From Bacillota bacterium (lineage in GTDB: Bacteria > Bacillota > Clostridia > Christensenellales > Aristaeellaceae), in NCBI GenBank assembly GCA_023436585.1, contig JAEZIN010000011.1, forward strand, positions 62,001 through 126,000: a stretch of DNA of 64,000 bases, given 5' to 3'. Position numbers and translations under genes: made by a program. Shown one piece after another: positions 26,195 to 35,020 of this stretch. The notes below the pieces were generated by a model, which was not told where the DNA came from, ran no database searches, and was given only the letters and a program-made list of their open reading frames with translations. The stretch's first letter is position 1; each line of letters begins with the position of its first letter.

Positions 26195-26556
26195 CGGCAT
26201 CTTGGGAAAGCCGCCCCGGGCATGCGTCCGAGGCGGGCTCCCTAAAGTAGGTTTGGGCAAACCAAAACTGTAGCGGGGGAATGATTGTCTTGAGGCTTCC
26301 TCCGTCAGCGGTCCACCAGAGAAGGCAATACGCTGTTTTCCATGTGGGGCAGTGTTTTTTTCTGGAAGGCCGGGCAGGGTTCCCGTTCCGTAAGCCAATT
26401 ATTATGTAAGCAACCCGTTATTGCCAAAAGCAGCTGCCCCTGAACCAGTTCATCGCCCAGGCGGAAGAGTAGCTGCGCATGATACGGCTGGAAAAGCAAT
26501 AAGGATTTCACTAGGCGGCCGTGTTCCGGCACCAAAGCCGGAGCGGCCGGCCGTTC
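26195..26556 (+). other. intergenic stretch with a dead paralogue end
   Basis: Apart from the paralogue remnant at 26419-26502 described separately, I see no intact gene and no clear terminator or promoter here. The spacing to the permease gene would allow cotranscription with the upstream solute-binding gene. Confidence 0.4.
26419..26502 (+). pseudogene. remnant of a third propeller/solute-binding paralogue (C-terminus only)
   Basis: Translation from 26419 reads YCQKQLPLNQFIAQAEE, a TAG, then LRMIRLEKQ and a stop. This aligns with the last residues of the protein at 23873-26194 (KRQMSLDQFVTEAEKKIRMILLERQ). A third tandem copy was therefore present and has been deleted down to its last 27 or so codons. 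Confidence 0.75.
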
Positions 26557-27432
26557 ATGGAAGGGAGGAACAAGGATTTGTTCCGGCGAAAAAAAAGCGT
26601 CTGGCTGTTTTTGCTGCCTGGGCTGCTGGGACTCACGGCCTTTTATCTGGCCCCGTTTATCGGGGGCATCTATTACAGCATGACGGATGGCACCTTCAAA
26701 AACAACTTCGTATGGTTCCAAAACTACAAGGAAATATGGCAGAATGAAATGTTCCGGGTGGGTCTTAAAAATACCATGGAGCTCTCGCTGCTGTGCGCGC
26801 CGGTGATCTGGCTCATGTCCTTCATACTGGCCGCCATGCTCAGGACGCTCAAGCGCAGGGGAGCCTTCTTCCGCAACGCGCTGCTGCTGCCGTATTTGAT
26901 GCCCTCCTCAGCGCTGCTGCTCATATGGCTTTTGATGTTCGATTTCGGCGGCGTCATGAACCGCATCCTGGCAGGCCTTGGGATCAGCCGCGTTTTGTGG
27001 CTGGAGGGCGAGGCGCTCCGCGTGCCGGTGGTGCTCCTGTACATTTGGAAGAACCTTGGCTTCTCCGTGGTGATCTTTGCCGCGGCGCTTCAAACGGTTC
27101 CGGAAGCGTACTACGAGTACGCCAGCCTGGAGGGGGCCAACGCTTTCCAGCGGGAGACGAAGATCACGCTGCCGCTTCTGATCCCCACGGCCTTCCTGGT
27201 GTTCATGCTGGCCTGGGTCAATGCCTTCAAGATATTCAAGGAGGTATACTTCATCGGCGGCGCATACCCCTCCGAAACGGTCTATACGCTCCAGCATTTT
27301 ATGAACAACAAGTTTGCTCGTTTGGATTACCAGGATGTGACCACCGCTGCCTATAGCTTTGCCATCATAGTGTTCGTCCTTTTCGGCATGATGTATGCCA
27401 CCAAGGCCGTTCGCTCGCCAAACCAGGTGTAA
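26557..27432 (+). CDS. sugar-type ABC transporter permease 1 (MalF/UgpA-like)
   Basis: An inner-membrane permease of about 291 residues with six helices. The coupling loop EYASLEGANAFQRETKITLPLLIPT is the EAA motif of binding-protein-dependent importers. The start is uncertain: ATG 26557 lacks a good ribosome site, whereas TTG 26578 has GGGAGG upstream and would remove seven residues. It pairs with the next permease. No ATPase gene is present in the cluster. Confidence 0.87.
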   Translation: MEGRNKDLFRRKKSVWLFLLPGLLGLTAFYLAPFIGGIYYSMTDGTFKNNFVWFQNYKEIWQNEMFRVGLKNTMELSLLCAPVIWLMSFILAAMLRTLKRRGAFFRNALLLPYLMPSSALLLIWLLMFDFGGVMNRILAGLGISRVLWLEGEALRVPVVLLYIWKNLGFSVVIFAAALQTVPEAYYEYASLEGANAFQRETKITLPLLIPTAFLVFMLAWVNAFKIFKEVYFIGGAYPSETVYTLQHFMNNKFARLDYQDVTTAAYSFAIIVFVLFGMMYATKAVRSPNQV

Positions 27433-27447
27433 GGGGGGGATGACGAT

Positions 27448-28356
27448 ATGCAAACGCAAACCACCGCCGCAAGGCAGGCAGTACACGCACCGCACCGCCG
27501 CAGGCGGTTAAGAATTGGCCGCACAATATCCGTATTGTTTTTATCGGCCATCGCGGTGTTGATCCTCATCCCCATCGTGTTTACCTTCCTGTACTCCTTC
27601 TTCCCCAAAGGCGAGATGGAAGCCTATTTGAAGCTTCGCGGCAATTATGACGTAACCAAATGGATGGATGTGCTGATTTCCCCGGCCATGGCCTCTGTCC
27701 GTCAGTATTACAAGATACTGATTGAAGAGCCGCAGTATTTGAAGCTGTTTGTGAATTCCGCCAAGTACACCGCGGCCATACTCCTCGGCCAGGCCGCCGT
27801 GATCCCGCTGATGGCCTACGCGCTCAGCCGCTTTCATTTCAAGGGCCGGGATGCGCTGTTCTTCGGCATCCTCATGCTGATGGTGCTGCCCTTTCAGGTG
27901 ACCATGGCGCCAAGCGTGATTACCCTGCGCTGGATGGGGTTGATGGAAACGCCCTGGGCCGTAATATTGCCCATGTGGTTTTCTCCCTTCTACATCTTCC
28001 TTCTGCGCCAATACATGGTCAGCCTGCCAGGCGAACTGTTGGAGGCGGGGATGATGGATGGGGCCGGCACCTTGCGCTGCTATGCCCATGTGGTGATTCC
28101 CGTCTGCCGGCCTATTCTAGGCGCGGCCGCGGCGCTTTCCTTTGCGGATTGCTGGAACATGGTGGAGCAGCCTCTGGTGTATCTTTCCAACAGGACGGCC
28201 GACCAGCCCCTGTCGGTGATGTTCAACCAGCTGAGCATCGAGGGGGCGGATGTGGCCTTCGCCGGCGCGGCACTGTATATCCTCCCGGCACTGTTCATTT
28301 ATTTCTTTTTCCAGGAAGACATACTGTTGGGCGTCGCGCTCAGCGAACTGAAATAG
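27448..28356 (+). CDS. sugar-type ABC transporter permease 2 (MalG/UgpE-like)
   Basis: An inner-membrane permease of 302 residues with six helices. LLEAGMMDGAGTLRCYAHVVIPVCRPIL is the EAA loop. The ATG at 27448 has AAGGGGGG upstream. It is 15 bp after permease 1 and 24 bp before the HlyD-like gene, so it is in one operon. It ends in TAG. The ATPase must be supplied from elsewhere, as with shared MsmK-type subunits. Confidence 0.88.
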   Translation: MQTQTTAARQAVHAPHRRRRLRIGRTISVLFLSAIAVLILIPIVFTFLYSFFPKGEMEAYLKLRGNYDVTKWMDVLISPAMASVRQYYKILIEEPQYLKLFVNSAKYTAAILLGQAAVIPLMAYALSRFHFKGRDALFFGILMLMVLPFQVTMAPSVITLRWMGLMETPWAVILPMWFSPFYIFLLRQYMVSLPGELLEAGMMDGAGTLRCYAHVVIPVCRPILGAAAALSFADCWNMVEQPLVYLSNRTADQPLSVMFNQLSIEGADVAFAGAALYILPALFIYFFFQEDILLGVALSELK

Positions 28357-28380
28357 CGGGAGAGAGGAGCTACTTGGGTT

Positions 28381-29736
28381 ATGAAGCTGAAAAGGATCGC
28401 TTTAAAAGGCCTTATCATTCTTGCGGTGACGGTGGCGCTGTGCATGTTCTTCGCCAATACGGTATTGACGATTACCACCCCCAAGATAAAAATCGTAATG
28501 GCCAACCGCGGCAGGCTGGAGCAAAAGATCAGGCTGAACGCGGAGGTGTACTTTCCCGAGACTACCGATCACATTTTAACCGACGCCGCCAAGAGCAACA
28601 TTGTGGTGGATAAGGTGTATGTCCGCCCCGGCCACCATGTCAAGGCGGGGGAGACGCTGTTTACCGCCATCCTGCCGGACTTTGACAAGGATTGGAAGGA
28701 ACTGCAGGACAAGTACGACGAAAAAGCAACGGAGCTCATGGGCAAGGACATCGAAAACCGCAAGGCGGCCAAGGAAAGCGCGCAAAACAACCTGTATGAC
28801 GATGTGATGGATAGCCAGTCCACCCTTGTCGCCGCGGAGCACGACGTGCGAATTTTGGCCAAGGCCCAGAATATCGTTTTGGACCCGGATATCGCAAAAT
28901 GGCCGGAGCAGGCGGCTGCCGGCAGCGACCTGCAAAAGGCCGTACAGAAGGTGACAGAGAGCAAGGCCGCTTATGATGCGGCATATCAGGCCTTTTTCAA
29001 ATCCTTCAACAGCAACAAGCTTAAGGTCAGCAGCACCACCTTCAAATATATCAACGAGCGCAACGCGCTGCTGCGAACGCTCAATACCATATCCGATGAC
29101 ATGGTGGCACTGTCCAGCCGCAAAAACACATTGAGCACCATTACGGCTCCCCATGACGGATACGTGGTGAAGATGGATGTGAAGAACGGCGACACGTACG
29201 ACGGGAAAAAGAGCGCCTTTACCCTGAGCCAGGAAAGCGCGGCGCCCGTTCTTCGGGCGGAGATCACGTCGCTGAACAAAGCAATTGCCGACGGAACCAG
29301 GGTGGACGTGGCCGGCGACTACGGCTCCGAGCGTACGTCTGTGGAAAAGACCGTGCTGGAAGGCGACGGAAAGAAGTATATGTATGTTACCCTGACCGAG
29401 AACATCATCTCCATCAAGGGCGGCATTACCCGCATGGTCACCGACGGCGAGACCCAGGTATCGGTCGTCTACAGGGCCAAGGAATCCTCCACGCTGGTAC
29501 CCGCCAGCGCTGTCCGCAACGAGGGTGAGGGCCAGGATTATATCTACCTGATCCAGCGCAACTGGGGCGGCTTCCTGGGCTCCAGCTCCATGCAGGCAGT
29601 TAAGACCAGCGTAACCGTGCTGGAGCGGGGCGACCAGGTTGTATCCATTCAGGAAGAGATGGATTATCAGGAAATTGCCGACGGGGAAGACCGGCCCCTG
29701 ACAGACGGCTGCACCGTGATGGAATACATAGATTGA
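28381..29736 (+). CDS. HlyD/RND-type membrane-fusion adaptor protein
   Basis: A protein of 451 residues. One N-terminal membrane anchor (about 10-30) is followed by a barrel-sandwich half (VDKVYVRPGHHVKAGETLFTAILPD), a long alpha-helical hairpin (about 100-230) and the second barrel half (TITAPHDGYVVKMDVKNGDTYDGKK). This is the layout of periplasmic adaptor proteins, which in Firmicutes occur with MacB-type ABC systems. It lies in an operon with importer-like permeases and a MacB-like protein, an unusual mix. Confidence 0.8.
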   Translation: MKLKRIALKGLIILAVTVALCMFFANTVLTITTPKIKIVMANRGRLEQKIRLNAEVYFPETTDHILTDAAKSNIVVDKVYVRPGHHVKAGETLFTAILPDFDKDWKELQDKYDEKATELMGKDIENRKAAKESAQNNLYDDVMDSQSTLVAAEHDVRILAKAQNIVLDPDIAKWPEQAAAGSDLQKAVQKVTESKAAYDAAYQAFFKSFNSNKLKVSSTTFKYINERNALLRTLNTISDDMVALSSRKNTLSTITAPHDGYVVKMDVKNGDTYDGKKSAFTLSQESAAPVLRAEITSLNKAIADGTRVDVAGDYGSERTSVEKTVLEGDGKKYMYVTLTENIISIKGGITRMVTDGETQVSVVYRAKESSTLVPASAVRNEGEGQDYIYLIQRNWGGFLGSSSMQAVKTSVTVLERGDQVVSIQEEMDYQEIADGEDRPLTDGCTVMEYID

Positions 29737-29755
29737 GTTGCCGGAAGGAGACGCC

Positions 29756-31006
29756 ATGAAGGAAAAGAAGTTAAGGGGCTTTCTGGCGCTTTTCATCTGT
29801 GCCGCCGTACTCGCATTGTCGGCCTTTCAGATAAACGCCATGGGCCGTGACCTGCAGTACCTGATTACCGCTCCGCAGATGCAGGCAAACAGCCAGCAGC
29901 AGCAAAACCAGCAGGGCGAGGAAGAGGATGACCAGCAGGAAACACCGGCCCCCAAACCCAACCAAGCAGCATTGACGCTGTGGGAGAGCCTGAAAACCAC
30001 AGCGGAAGGCTGGAGCGGCACCATGGAAACGTATACCATGAGCGGCATCCTGGAAAAAGCAAGCTTGGTCAGCGACACGGAAGAAACGAAGCAGGCCAGG
30101 CTCACCGCACTGAACGAAAACGCGTTCAGGCTGGAGCCGCAATATCTACACTTTGGGCGCTTGTTTTACCCGGAGGAGCTGAAAAAAGGCGCGGATGTCA
30201 TATTGCTGGATGAGCAATTGGCCCTGGCGCTGTTCAAAATCTCCCAGCCCATTGGCCGTACGGTGACTGTCTCCGGCATCGACTTTACGGTGATAGGCAT
30301 TTTAAGGCATTCCAAAACCGTCGGCGAAAGCGAAGATTATGGCGCCTATGTGCCGCTTGCCTACTTATGGGACAAGGAAATCCAGCTGCAGGCGCTGCAG
30401 GTAACAGCCAGGCCCATCCCCGGCGCCGGTGCCCGGTCCATCTTTGCGGCGGCCATGGAAAACTGGAAGTCCGGCGGTACGCTCATTGACCTTGGCAAGG
30501 AGGCCATGGGCGCCATGCTGCCCATCCGCGTGCTGCTGTTCTTTTTAGGCGCCGCGGTGTTCTTTCGGATGCTTGGCATTTGGAACGGTCAATTCAATCG
30601 CTTCTTTGCAGATTACAGGCAGCGTCTGTACAGCCAGTACGCCATCAAGCTGATGCCGCGCCTGACAATCGGAATCCTGGTCCTGGCCGCGGGATACGGA
30701 GCGCTGGCCTTGCTGATCTCCTGGCTGATTTCTTATCTGGTGGCGCCTGTGTACACCTTCACGGAATGGGTGCCGGCCATCCTGGTGGAGTGGAAGGATA
30801 TTCAAAAGGCCTTCTGGCAGGTATGGCAAAGCGCCTCCCGCCTGCAGGAACTTAGAAGCCCGGAGCTCAACCACATCCGCTTCTACGGTATGCTGACGGC
30901 CTGGTTCAGCGCCGCGTCCGCCGTGACGCTGACGGTGGTCTGGGTACGGTGGTGGGTCAAACGCAGGAAAAACGAAGCTTCTGCGGCAGACACAGCATCA
31001 ATGTAA
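29756..31006 (+). CDS. membrane protein with MacB-type periplasmic core domain
   Basis: A protein of 416 residues. There is one N-terminal helix (about 5-28), then a Gln/Glu-rich linker, a MacB_PCD-like region (GRLFYPEELKKGADVILLDEQLALALF, IDFTVIGILRHS), and three more helices towards the C-terminus. It looks like a MacB/FtsX-type protein with a reduced membrane domain. The ATG at 29756 follows GGAAGGAG. It is the last gene of the operon. The partner ATPase is absent from the window. Confidence 0.65.
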   Translation: MKEKKLRGFLALFICAAVLALSAFQINAMGRDLQYLITAPQMQANSQQQQNQQGEEEDDQQETPAPKPNQAALTLWESLKTTAEGWSGTMETYTMSGILEKASLVSDTEETKQARLTALNENAFRLEPQYLHFGRLFYPEELKKGADVILLDEQLALALFKISQPIGRTVTVSGIDFTVIGILRHSKTVGESEDYGAYVPLAYLWDKEIQLQALQVTARPIPGAGARSIFAAAMENWKSGGTLIDLGKEAMGAMLPIRVLLFFLGAAVFFRMLGIWNGQFNRFFADYRQRLYSQYAIKLMPRLTIGILVLAAGYGALALLISWLISYLVAPVYTFTEWVPAILVEWKDIQKAFWQVWQSASRLQELRSPELNHIRFYGMLTAWFSAASAVTLTVVWVRWWVKRRKNEASAADTASM

Positions 31007-31017
31007 ACTCCAAAGTA

Positions 31018-31050
31018 ACATGCCCCGTGCCGTTATGGCACGGGGCATGT
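31018..31050. terminator. 14-bp perfect hairpin between convergent genes
   Basis: ACATGCCCCGTGCC pairs with GGCACGGGGCATGT around a 5-nt loop. There is no T-run on either side, so it may be a weak bidirectional terminator or an RNA-stabilising hairpin for the MacB-like gene and the carboxypeptidase. Confidence 0.5.
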
Positions 31051-31139
31051 ATTATGGAACTAAAAGGCCGTTCAGGTGCAGATATAAGGCATGGCAAGAA
31101 TCAGGCCGCAGACCAGTAGCACGAAACAAATTCGCTTAT

Positions 31140-32228
31140 TCACTGGTCCAACTGCTCCAGGTATTCTTCCAACGCCCAGCCGCGATCCCGCATGATGGTG
31201 CTGTGGGGAAGCCCTACATAGCGGATGTGCCACGGCTCCGCGATGAAGCCTGTGATCTTTTGCTTGTCCTCTTCATACCTGATGATAAAGCCGTACTCCC
31301 AGCAATGGGCGCTAAGCCAGGTGGATTGCTGTGTGCCCTTGAAGGTGGTGCCGGGTACGGTGATGTCAAAGGCCAGCCCTGTATGGTGCTCGCTGGCACC
31401 GGGATCGGCCACGGTGAGCCTGGTGGCAGAAATGGCATCAGAACGTTTTTTGCCTTCCGCCATATAGGCGGCTACCTGATTGTCGAACAGTTCCTGCTGG
31501 TATCCCACTGTGCGGTATCCCGCACTCACCTGCCATACGGTGATGCCGTCGTTATGGGCGGCGCGGAGCATGGTCACCAGCGCGTCTACGGCCTCTTTTT
31601 CGCCCTGTATCTCACTGCCCTTGATGGTGACGATATCGCTGGGGCATTCCTGCCGCATATTCACAAGATTCCGGGTCTCAAAATCCTCCGGTATCAGGCT
31701 TTGCCTGCTTACCAGGATCGGCCGGCCAGCGGCGATAGAGCTGTTGGGGTCGGGCGTGGGCGTTGGCGGCGGGGTGGGCGTGATGACGACCTTATGGGCC
31801 TGATCGGAATACACCAAATCCTTGGTGGCAGGGCCGACGATGCCGTCGGCCTGCAGCCCGTGCTGCTCCTGAAAGAGCGTGACGGCGGCCTTGGTGCCGT
31901 TGCCAAACTGCCCGTCCACCTCGCCATTGTAGAAACCCAACTCCTTCAGCCGCGCCTGCAGCCTTTCCACCTCTTCGCCCTTGGCGCCGTTGCGCAGCAT
32001 TGGCTCGGTAGGTGTTGGCGTGGGCTGGCTGGGATCAGGCGTCACCATTTGAATGGGTCCCGCCGAGGGGGCCGGGGTGGGCGTCAGGCTCATTTCCAGC
32101 GCCGTCTTTCCTGACAGCGCCGCCACATTGGCGCCCAGCCAGCCAATGCCCACCAATAACGCACAAAGCAGCACGTAGCCAATGATTTGAGGTATGTTTC
32201 TTCTTTTCTTCCGCCTGTCGCTGCGCAT
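31140..32228 (-). CDS. D-alanyl-D-alanine carboxypeptidase (VanY/M15B) with peptidoglycan-binding domain
   Basis: A cell-wall enzyme of 362 residues. It has a membrane anchor (about 14-36), Pro/Thr-rich linkers, a PG_binding_1 domain (EEVERLQARLKELGFYNGEVDGQFG), and a C-terminal M15B peptidase with SEHHTGLAFDI and EPWHIRYVG carrying the zinc ligands. The ATG at 32228 has GGGAGG upstream; further upstream in-frame residues are prophage sequence. The prophage attachment repeat covers its first 13 coding bases, ribosome site and -10 region, so the integration leaves the coding sequence intact but changes the promoter surroundings. Confidence 0.9.
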   Translation of the reverse strand: MRSDRRKKRRNIPQIIGYVLLCALLVGIGWLGANVAALSGKTALEMSLTPTPAPSAGPIQMVTPDPSQPTPTPTEPMLRNGAKGEEVERLQARLKELGFYNGEVDGQFGNGTKAAVTLFQEQHGLQADGIVGPATKDLVYSDQAHKVVITPTPPPTPTPDPNSSIAAGRPILVSRQSLIPEDFETRNLVNMRQECPSDIVTIKGSEIQGEKEAVDALVTMLRAAHNDGITVWQVSAGYRTVGYQQELFDNQVAAYMAEGKKRSDAISATRLTVADPGASEHHTGLAFDITVPGTTFKGTQQSTWLSAHCWEYGFIIRYEEDKQKITGFIAEPWHIRYVGLPHSTIMRDRGWALEEYLEQLDQ

Positions 32229-32270
32229 GCTGCCTCCCAAATTTTTCAATGTAGTCAGTATACCATTATA
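32216..32270. other. attL, 55-bp attachment-site repeat (left)
   Basis: Identical over 55 bp to 56270-56324. It spans the start codon and ribosome site of the carboxypeptidase gene and TATACT/TATAAT elements upstream of it on the minus strand. The flanking integrase gene and the switch to AT-rich sequence support this as the left prophage boundary. Confidence 0.9.
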
Positions 32271-32446
32271 TCCTGTGGCGTTCAAGAAGGGTACTGATGG
32301 TAAAAAGGAAGCATGGTAATCCAAAAAAGCTAGATGCATCAACACTTTCAAGCCTTTCTGAAAAAATCACAAGACGCTGTATATTTTGTAAAAGGTGCGC
32401 TGTGTGACATCAGAATACTTCGATAAAAAGAAAGGCAGGAAGTCAC

Positions 32447-33406
32447 ATGAGGAAGAAAACAGACAATCAATTACAGGAAATCACTATGGGTACACAGGAA
32501 ATCACTTTGACACAGACAATGGAATTATTTCTGATGGATAGGAGGGCAAGGCAATTAAAAGAAGATACAATTACTAGCTACTTCTATGCTATCAGGAAAT
32601 TTGGTGAGTTTCTAGCAACTGACACCTTGATTGACATCACGTTAGATAAGCTGAAGGAGTATATTGTCCACAAAAGGAAACAAGGCATTACTGATAATAG
32701 CATAGCAGGGCAATTAGGCTTTCTGCGTGGGTTTTTTAGGTGGTGTTTTGAAGAAGGATATCTGTACGAATTCAAGATACCTTTCATTAAGCAGACGCAA
32801 CACGTAAAGGAAACATATACAGATGATGAACTGCAAAACCTTCTTACTAAACCTGATGTGAAGCATTGCAGGTTTTGGGAATACCAGACATGGGTACTCA
32901 TAAATTTTTTTCTTGGAACGGCAGTTAGAATCCATTCAGCCGTAAACATCAAGATAAAAGATATAGACTTCCATTCAAGCATGATTAAGATAGCTGTAGT
33001 GAAGAATAGAAAGCCGTTGACAATACCATTATCACAAACCCTTGCATTGGTATTACGAGAATACCTAAAATACCGTAAGGGAAACCCTGATGACTATTTG
33101 TTTTGCAACAGTTATGGCGAACAGGCATTAACAAGGGTTATGCAACACCAATTAGGCAAGTACAATACAAAGCGTGGTGTATCAAAGACTTCTGCACATC
33201 TATTCAGACATACCTTTGCAAAGAACTGGATACTTAATGGCGGTGATATATTCCGCTTACAGAAGATTTTAGGGCATAGCAGTATTGATATTGTAAAGAT
33301 GTATGTGTCCATGTTTGCTAATGATGTAGCAAGGGATTTTGACAAGTTTAATCCCTTGGATACTATCTGTCATAAAATAGATAGGCAGAAGATAAGGATG
33401 AAGTAG
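32447..33406 (+). CDS. int: phage tyrosine recombinase (integrase)
   Basis: A site-specific recombinase of 319 residues. It has an N-terminal SAM-like DNA-binding domain (about 20-110) and a C-terminal catalytic domain with Arg in GTAVRIHSAVNI, HLFRHTFAKNW (HxxR), LGHSSIDIVKMYV (His and the nucleophile Tyr). It has no internal TAG. It stops at TAG 33404-33406, and reading through would add only two further codons (CCG CTA) before TAA at 33413. It therefore functions under either code. It is the first gene of the prophage, 176 bp from attL. Confidence 0.95.
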   Translation: MRKKTDNQLQEITMGTQEITLTQTMELFLMDRRARQLKEDTITSYFYAIRKFGEFLATDTLIDITLDKLKEYIVHKRKQGITDNSIAGQLGFLRGFFRWCFEEGYLYEFKIPFIKQTQHVKETYTDDELQNLLTKPDVKHCRFWEYQTWVLINFFLGTAVRIHSAVNIKIKDIDFHSSMIKIAVVKNRKPLTIPLSQTLALVLREYLKYRKGNPDDYLFCNSYGEQALTRVMQHQLGKYNTKRGVSKTSAHLFRHTFAKNWILNGGDIFRLQKILGHSSIDIVKMYVSMFANDVARDFDKFNPLDTICHKIDRQKIRMK

Positions 33407-33420
33407 CCGCTATAAACAAG

Positions 33421-33452
33421 AAAACCTGCCTGATATGGGCAGGTTTTTGTTC
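33421..33452. terminator. terminator between integrase and the convergent membrane gene
   Basis: AACCTGCC pairs with GGCAGGTT, followed by TTTTTGTTCTTT on the plus strand and by an A-rich flank that gives T's on the minus strand. It probably ends both the integrase and the minus-strand gene. Confidence 0.8.
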
Positions 33453-33453
33453 T

Positions 33454-34170
33454 TTATTCTTTTACTATTAATTTCTTTGGAATCTTCATTAACTTTTGAT
33501 TTAAGACGTAATAATATAGTATTACTGAATAAGAACCTAGCATAATACATGCAATATTCAATATTTCCTTATTATTGAAAAGCAAATAAGTTACAAAGGT
33601 ATATATTAATTGCAGAAGCGGCATTGTTAAGACAAAAAATTTAAGAACGCTATATGTTCTTACTTTTTTGAAATGAGATGACTTTTTTGATAAGTTTCTT
33701 ATTTTTGTTCCAATTATTGTTCCATTTATTTCTGGAATCTCTTGAGAATCATGTATTACATTAAATGAGAAACCATCTTTTTTATCAAGAAAATCGAAAT
33801 TAATGAGTAGAACTTCTCTATTTTCACTTGGAATCAGTTTTATGTTACATGCATCTCTACTATGGTTTTCATTAATTATTAGCGCTGTAGAAGCTTTCGA
33901 AACGAACTGTAAAGAGTCTTCGTTTGTAATATCATCTCTTTTTATTGTTGTGTTACCACTATTCCATAAATATACAGTTGATTTTGTAAGACATATAACA
34001 GGTTGCGCAAGATAAGAAATAGATAATCCTTCTGGTAATTTATCTTTAGTGAATACTTCCACGTTTTCTATTAGTATAGTCACCTCTTTTTTCCCTTTGT
34101 AGAAATATGTTATTAACCACCCAGCAAGAATACCAATAATTGTTGTTATTATGGCTAACCAGTTATCCAT
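33454..34170 (-). CDS. prophage membrane protein of unknown function (paralogue of 56758-57477)
   Basis: A protein of 238 residues. It has an N-terminal helix (about 5-25), a beta-rich middle (KSTVYLWNSGNTTIKRDDI; VLLINFDFLDKKDGFSFNVIHDS), and two C-terminal helices (about 180-225). I do not recognise the family. It is clearly related to the protein at 56758-57477, and both lie directly after an integrase sequence on the opposite strand. GGAGAAAGG precedes the ATG. It has no internal TAG and ends in TAA, so it can be expressed in the lysogen. A role in superinfection exclusion or lysogeny is only a guess. Confidence 0.7.
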   Translation of the reverse strand: MDNWLAIITTIIGILAGWLITYFYKGKKEVTILIENVEVFTKDKLPEGLSISYLAQPVICLTKSTVYLWNSGNTTIKRDDITNEDSLQFVSKASTALIINENHSRDACNIKLIPSENREVLLINFDFLDKKDGFSFNVIHDSQEIPEINGTIIGTKIRNLSKKSSHFKKVRTYSVLKFFVLTMPLLQLIYTFVTYLLFNNKEILNIACIMLGSYSVILYYYVLNQKLMKIPKKLIVKE

Positions 34171-34617
34171 CAACCTTTCTCCTTTCAGCATTTTCTTCCA
34201 TTATACCACATAATACCTGTACAGCATAATAAATCTTGTATTATGCATGTAATAATGCACAAAAAAACGTTGAAAAATATTTATTCAAATAGATGCGGAA
34301 AAATAGTAAAAATGTAAGCTCTTATATATGTGATTATAAACTACTTACAGTGACAGTAATTTGAGTAATGATATTTAATAACCAGTCTATGATGGGCACA
34401 AAAAAATACGTAAAACTTTGGTATGGGAAATTTTCAAAAAGATGTAACGTTTTAAGAAAAATGTTAGCTCTTATATATAGAGAAAGTATTTATTCAAAAT
34501 AGTGAGACTTTTTGCAAAAATAGTGGACTCTTATTTGTATATATACTTATATAAGGAATGTTTAATCAGGTTGAAGGAAGTGTCAGCAAATAAGAACATA
34601 AAAAAGGGAGTGGTATC
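34171..34617. promoter_or_regulatory. AT-rich non-coding region with repeated motifs
   Basis: No gene is seen. A motif of the form AAAAATGTAAGCTCTTATAT occurs near 34310 and again near 34458 (with TTAGCTC), and a related AGTGGACTCTTATTTG lies near 34522. TATTTATTCAAA also occurs twice (near 34278 and 34488). The repeats look like operator or initiator-binding sites at the start of the phage leftmost transcription unit. Confidence 0.5.
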
Positions 34618-34959
34618 ATGAATTGGTATCTACTTAATACCCCGCAAAGTAAAAGGTATAAGCTGTACTATCCTAACAATGCTACTGTTCAAGACAAAAT
34701 GCAAAGCCTTACGCCAGTGTAGGGGAAATGGCAGGACTACATTGAATCAGGTTGGTTATCTGAAAACCATGAAGACTATGACTGTACAGAGAACAAGATA
34801 AAAAGATTGTTATCATCATGTGCTGATATGCTTCTACGTGGTGCTGGTGCAAGGGATGTTATCAGCAGTTACAAGCAGAAGCAGATATGGGAACATGAAG
34901 TAAGTCTTGATGCAATGATAGAAGATGAATACCGCAATGAAGATATGCTTGACATGTAA
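34618..34959 (+). CDS. recoded phage protein of unknown function (113 residues)
   Basis: It opens MNWYLLNTPQSKRYKLYY and reads through an in-frame TAG at 34720-34722 (codon 35) to TAA at 34957. The sequence after TAG stays coding-like (GKWQDYIESGWLSENHEDYDC). AAAAAAGGGAG precedes the ATG. I do not recognise the family. It is the first recoded gene of the phage, just upstream of the suppressor tRNA region. Confidence 0.7.
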
Positions 34960-35020
34960 ATATAAACAATAACACACATTAATATATGTGCAATATGGAG
35001 AACTTATAAAAATAGGGCAA

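Noticed and set aside
26305..26721. Minus-strand ORFs of 138-472 residues opposite the binding-protein and permease genes
   Set aside because: They are shadows of the GC-rich plus-strand genes, without ribosome sites or domain signatures.
31018..31050. Insertion-sequence end or target-site inverted repeat
   Set aside because: It is a single symmetrical hairpin with a 5-nt loop and no transposase nearby; a terminator or stabilising hairpin explains it better.
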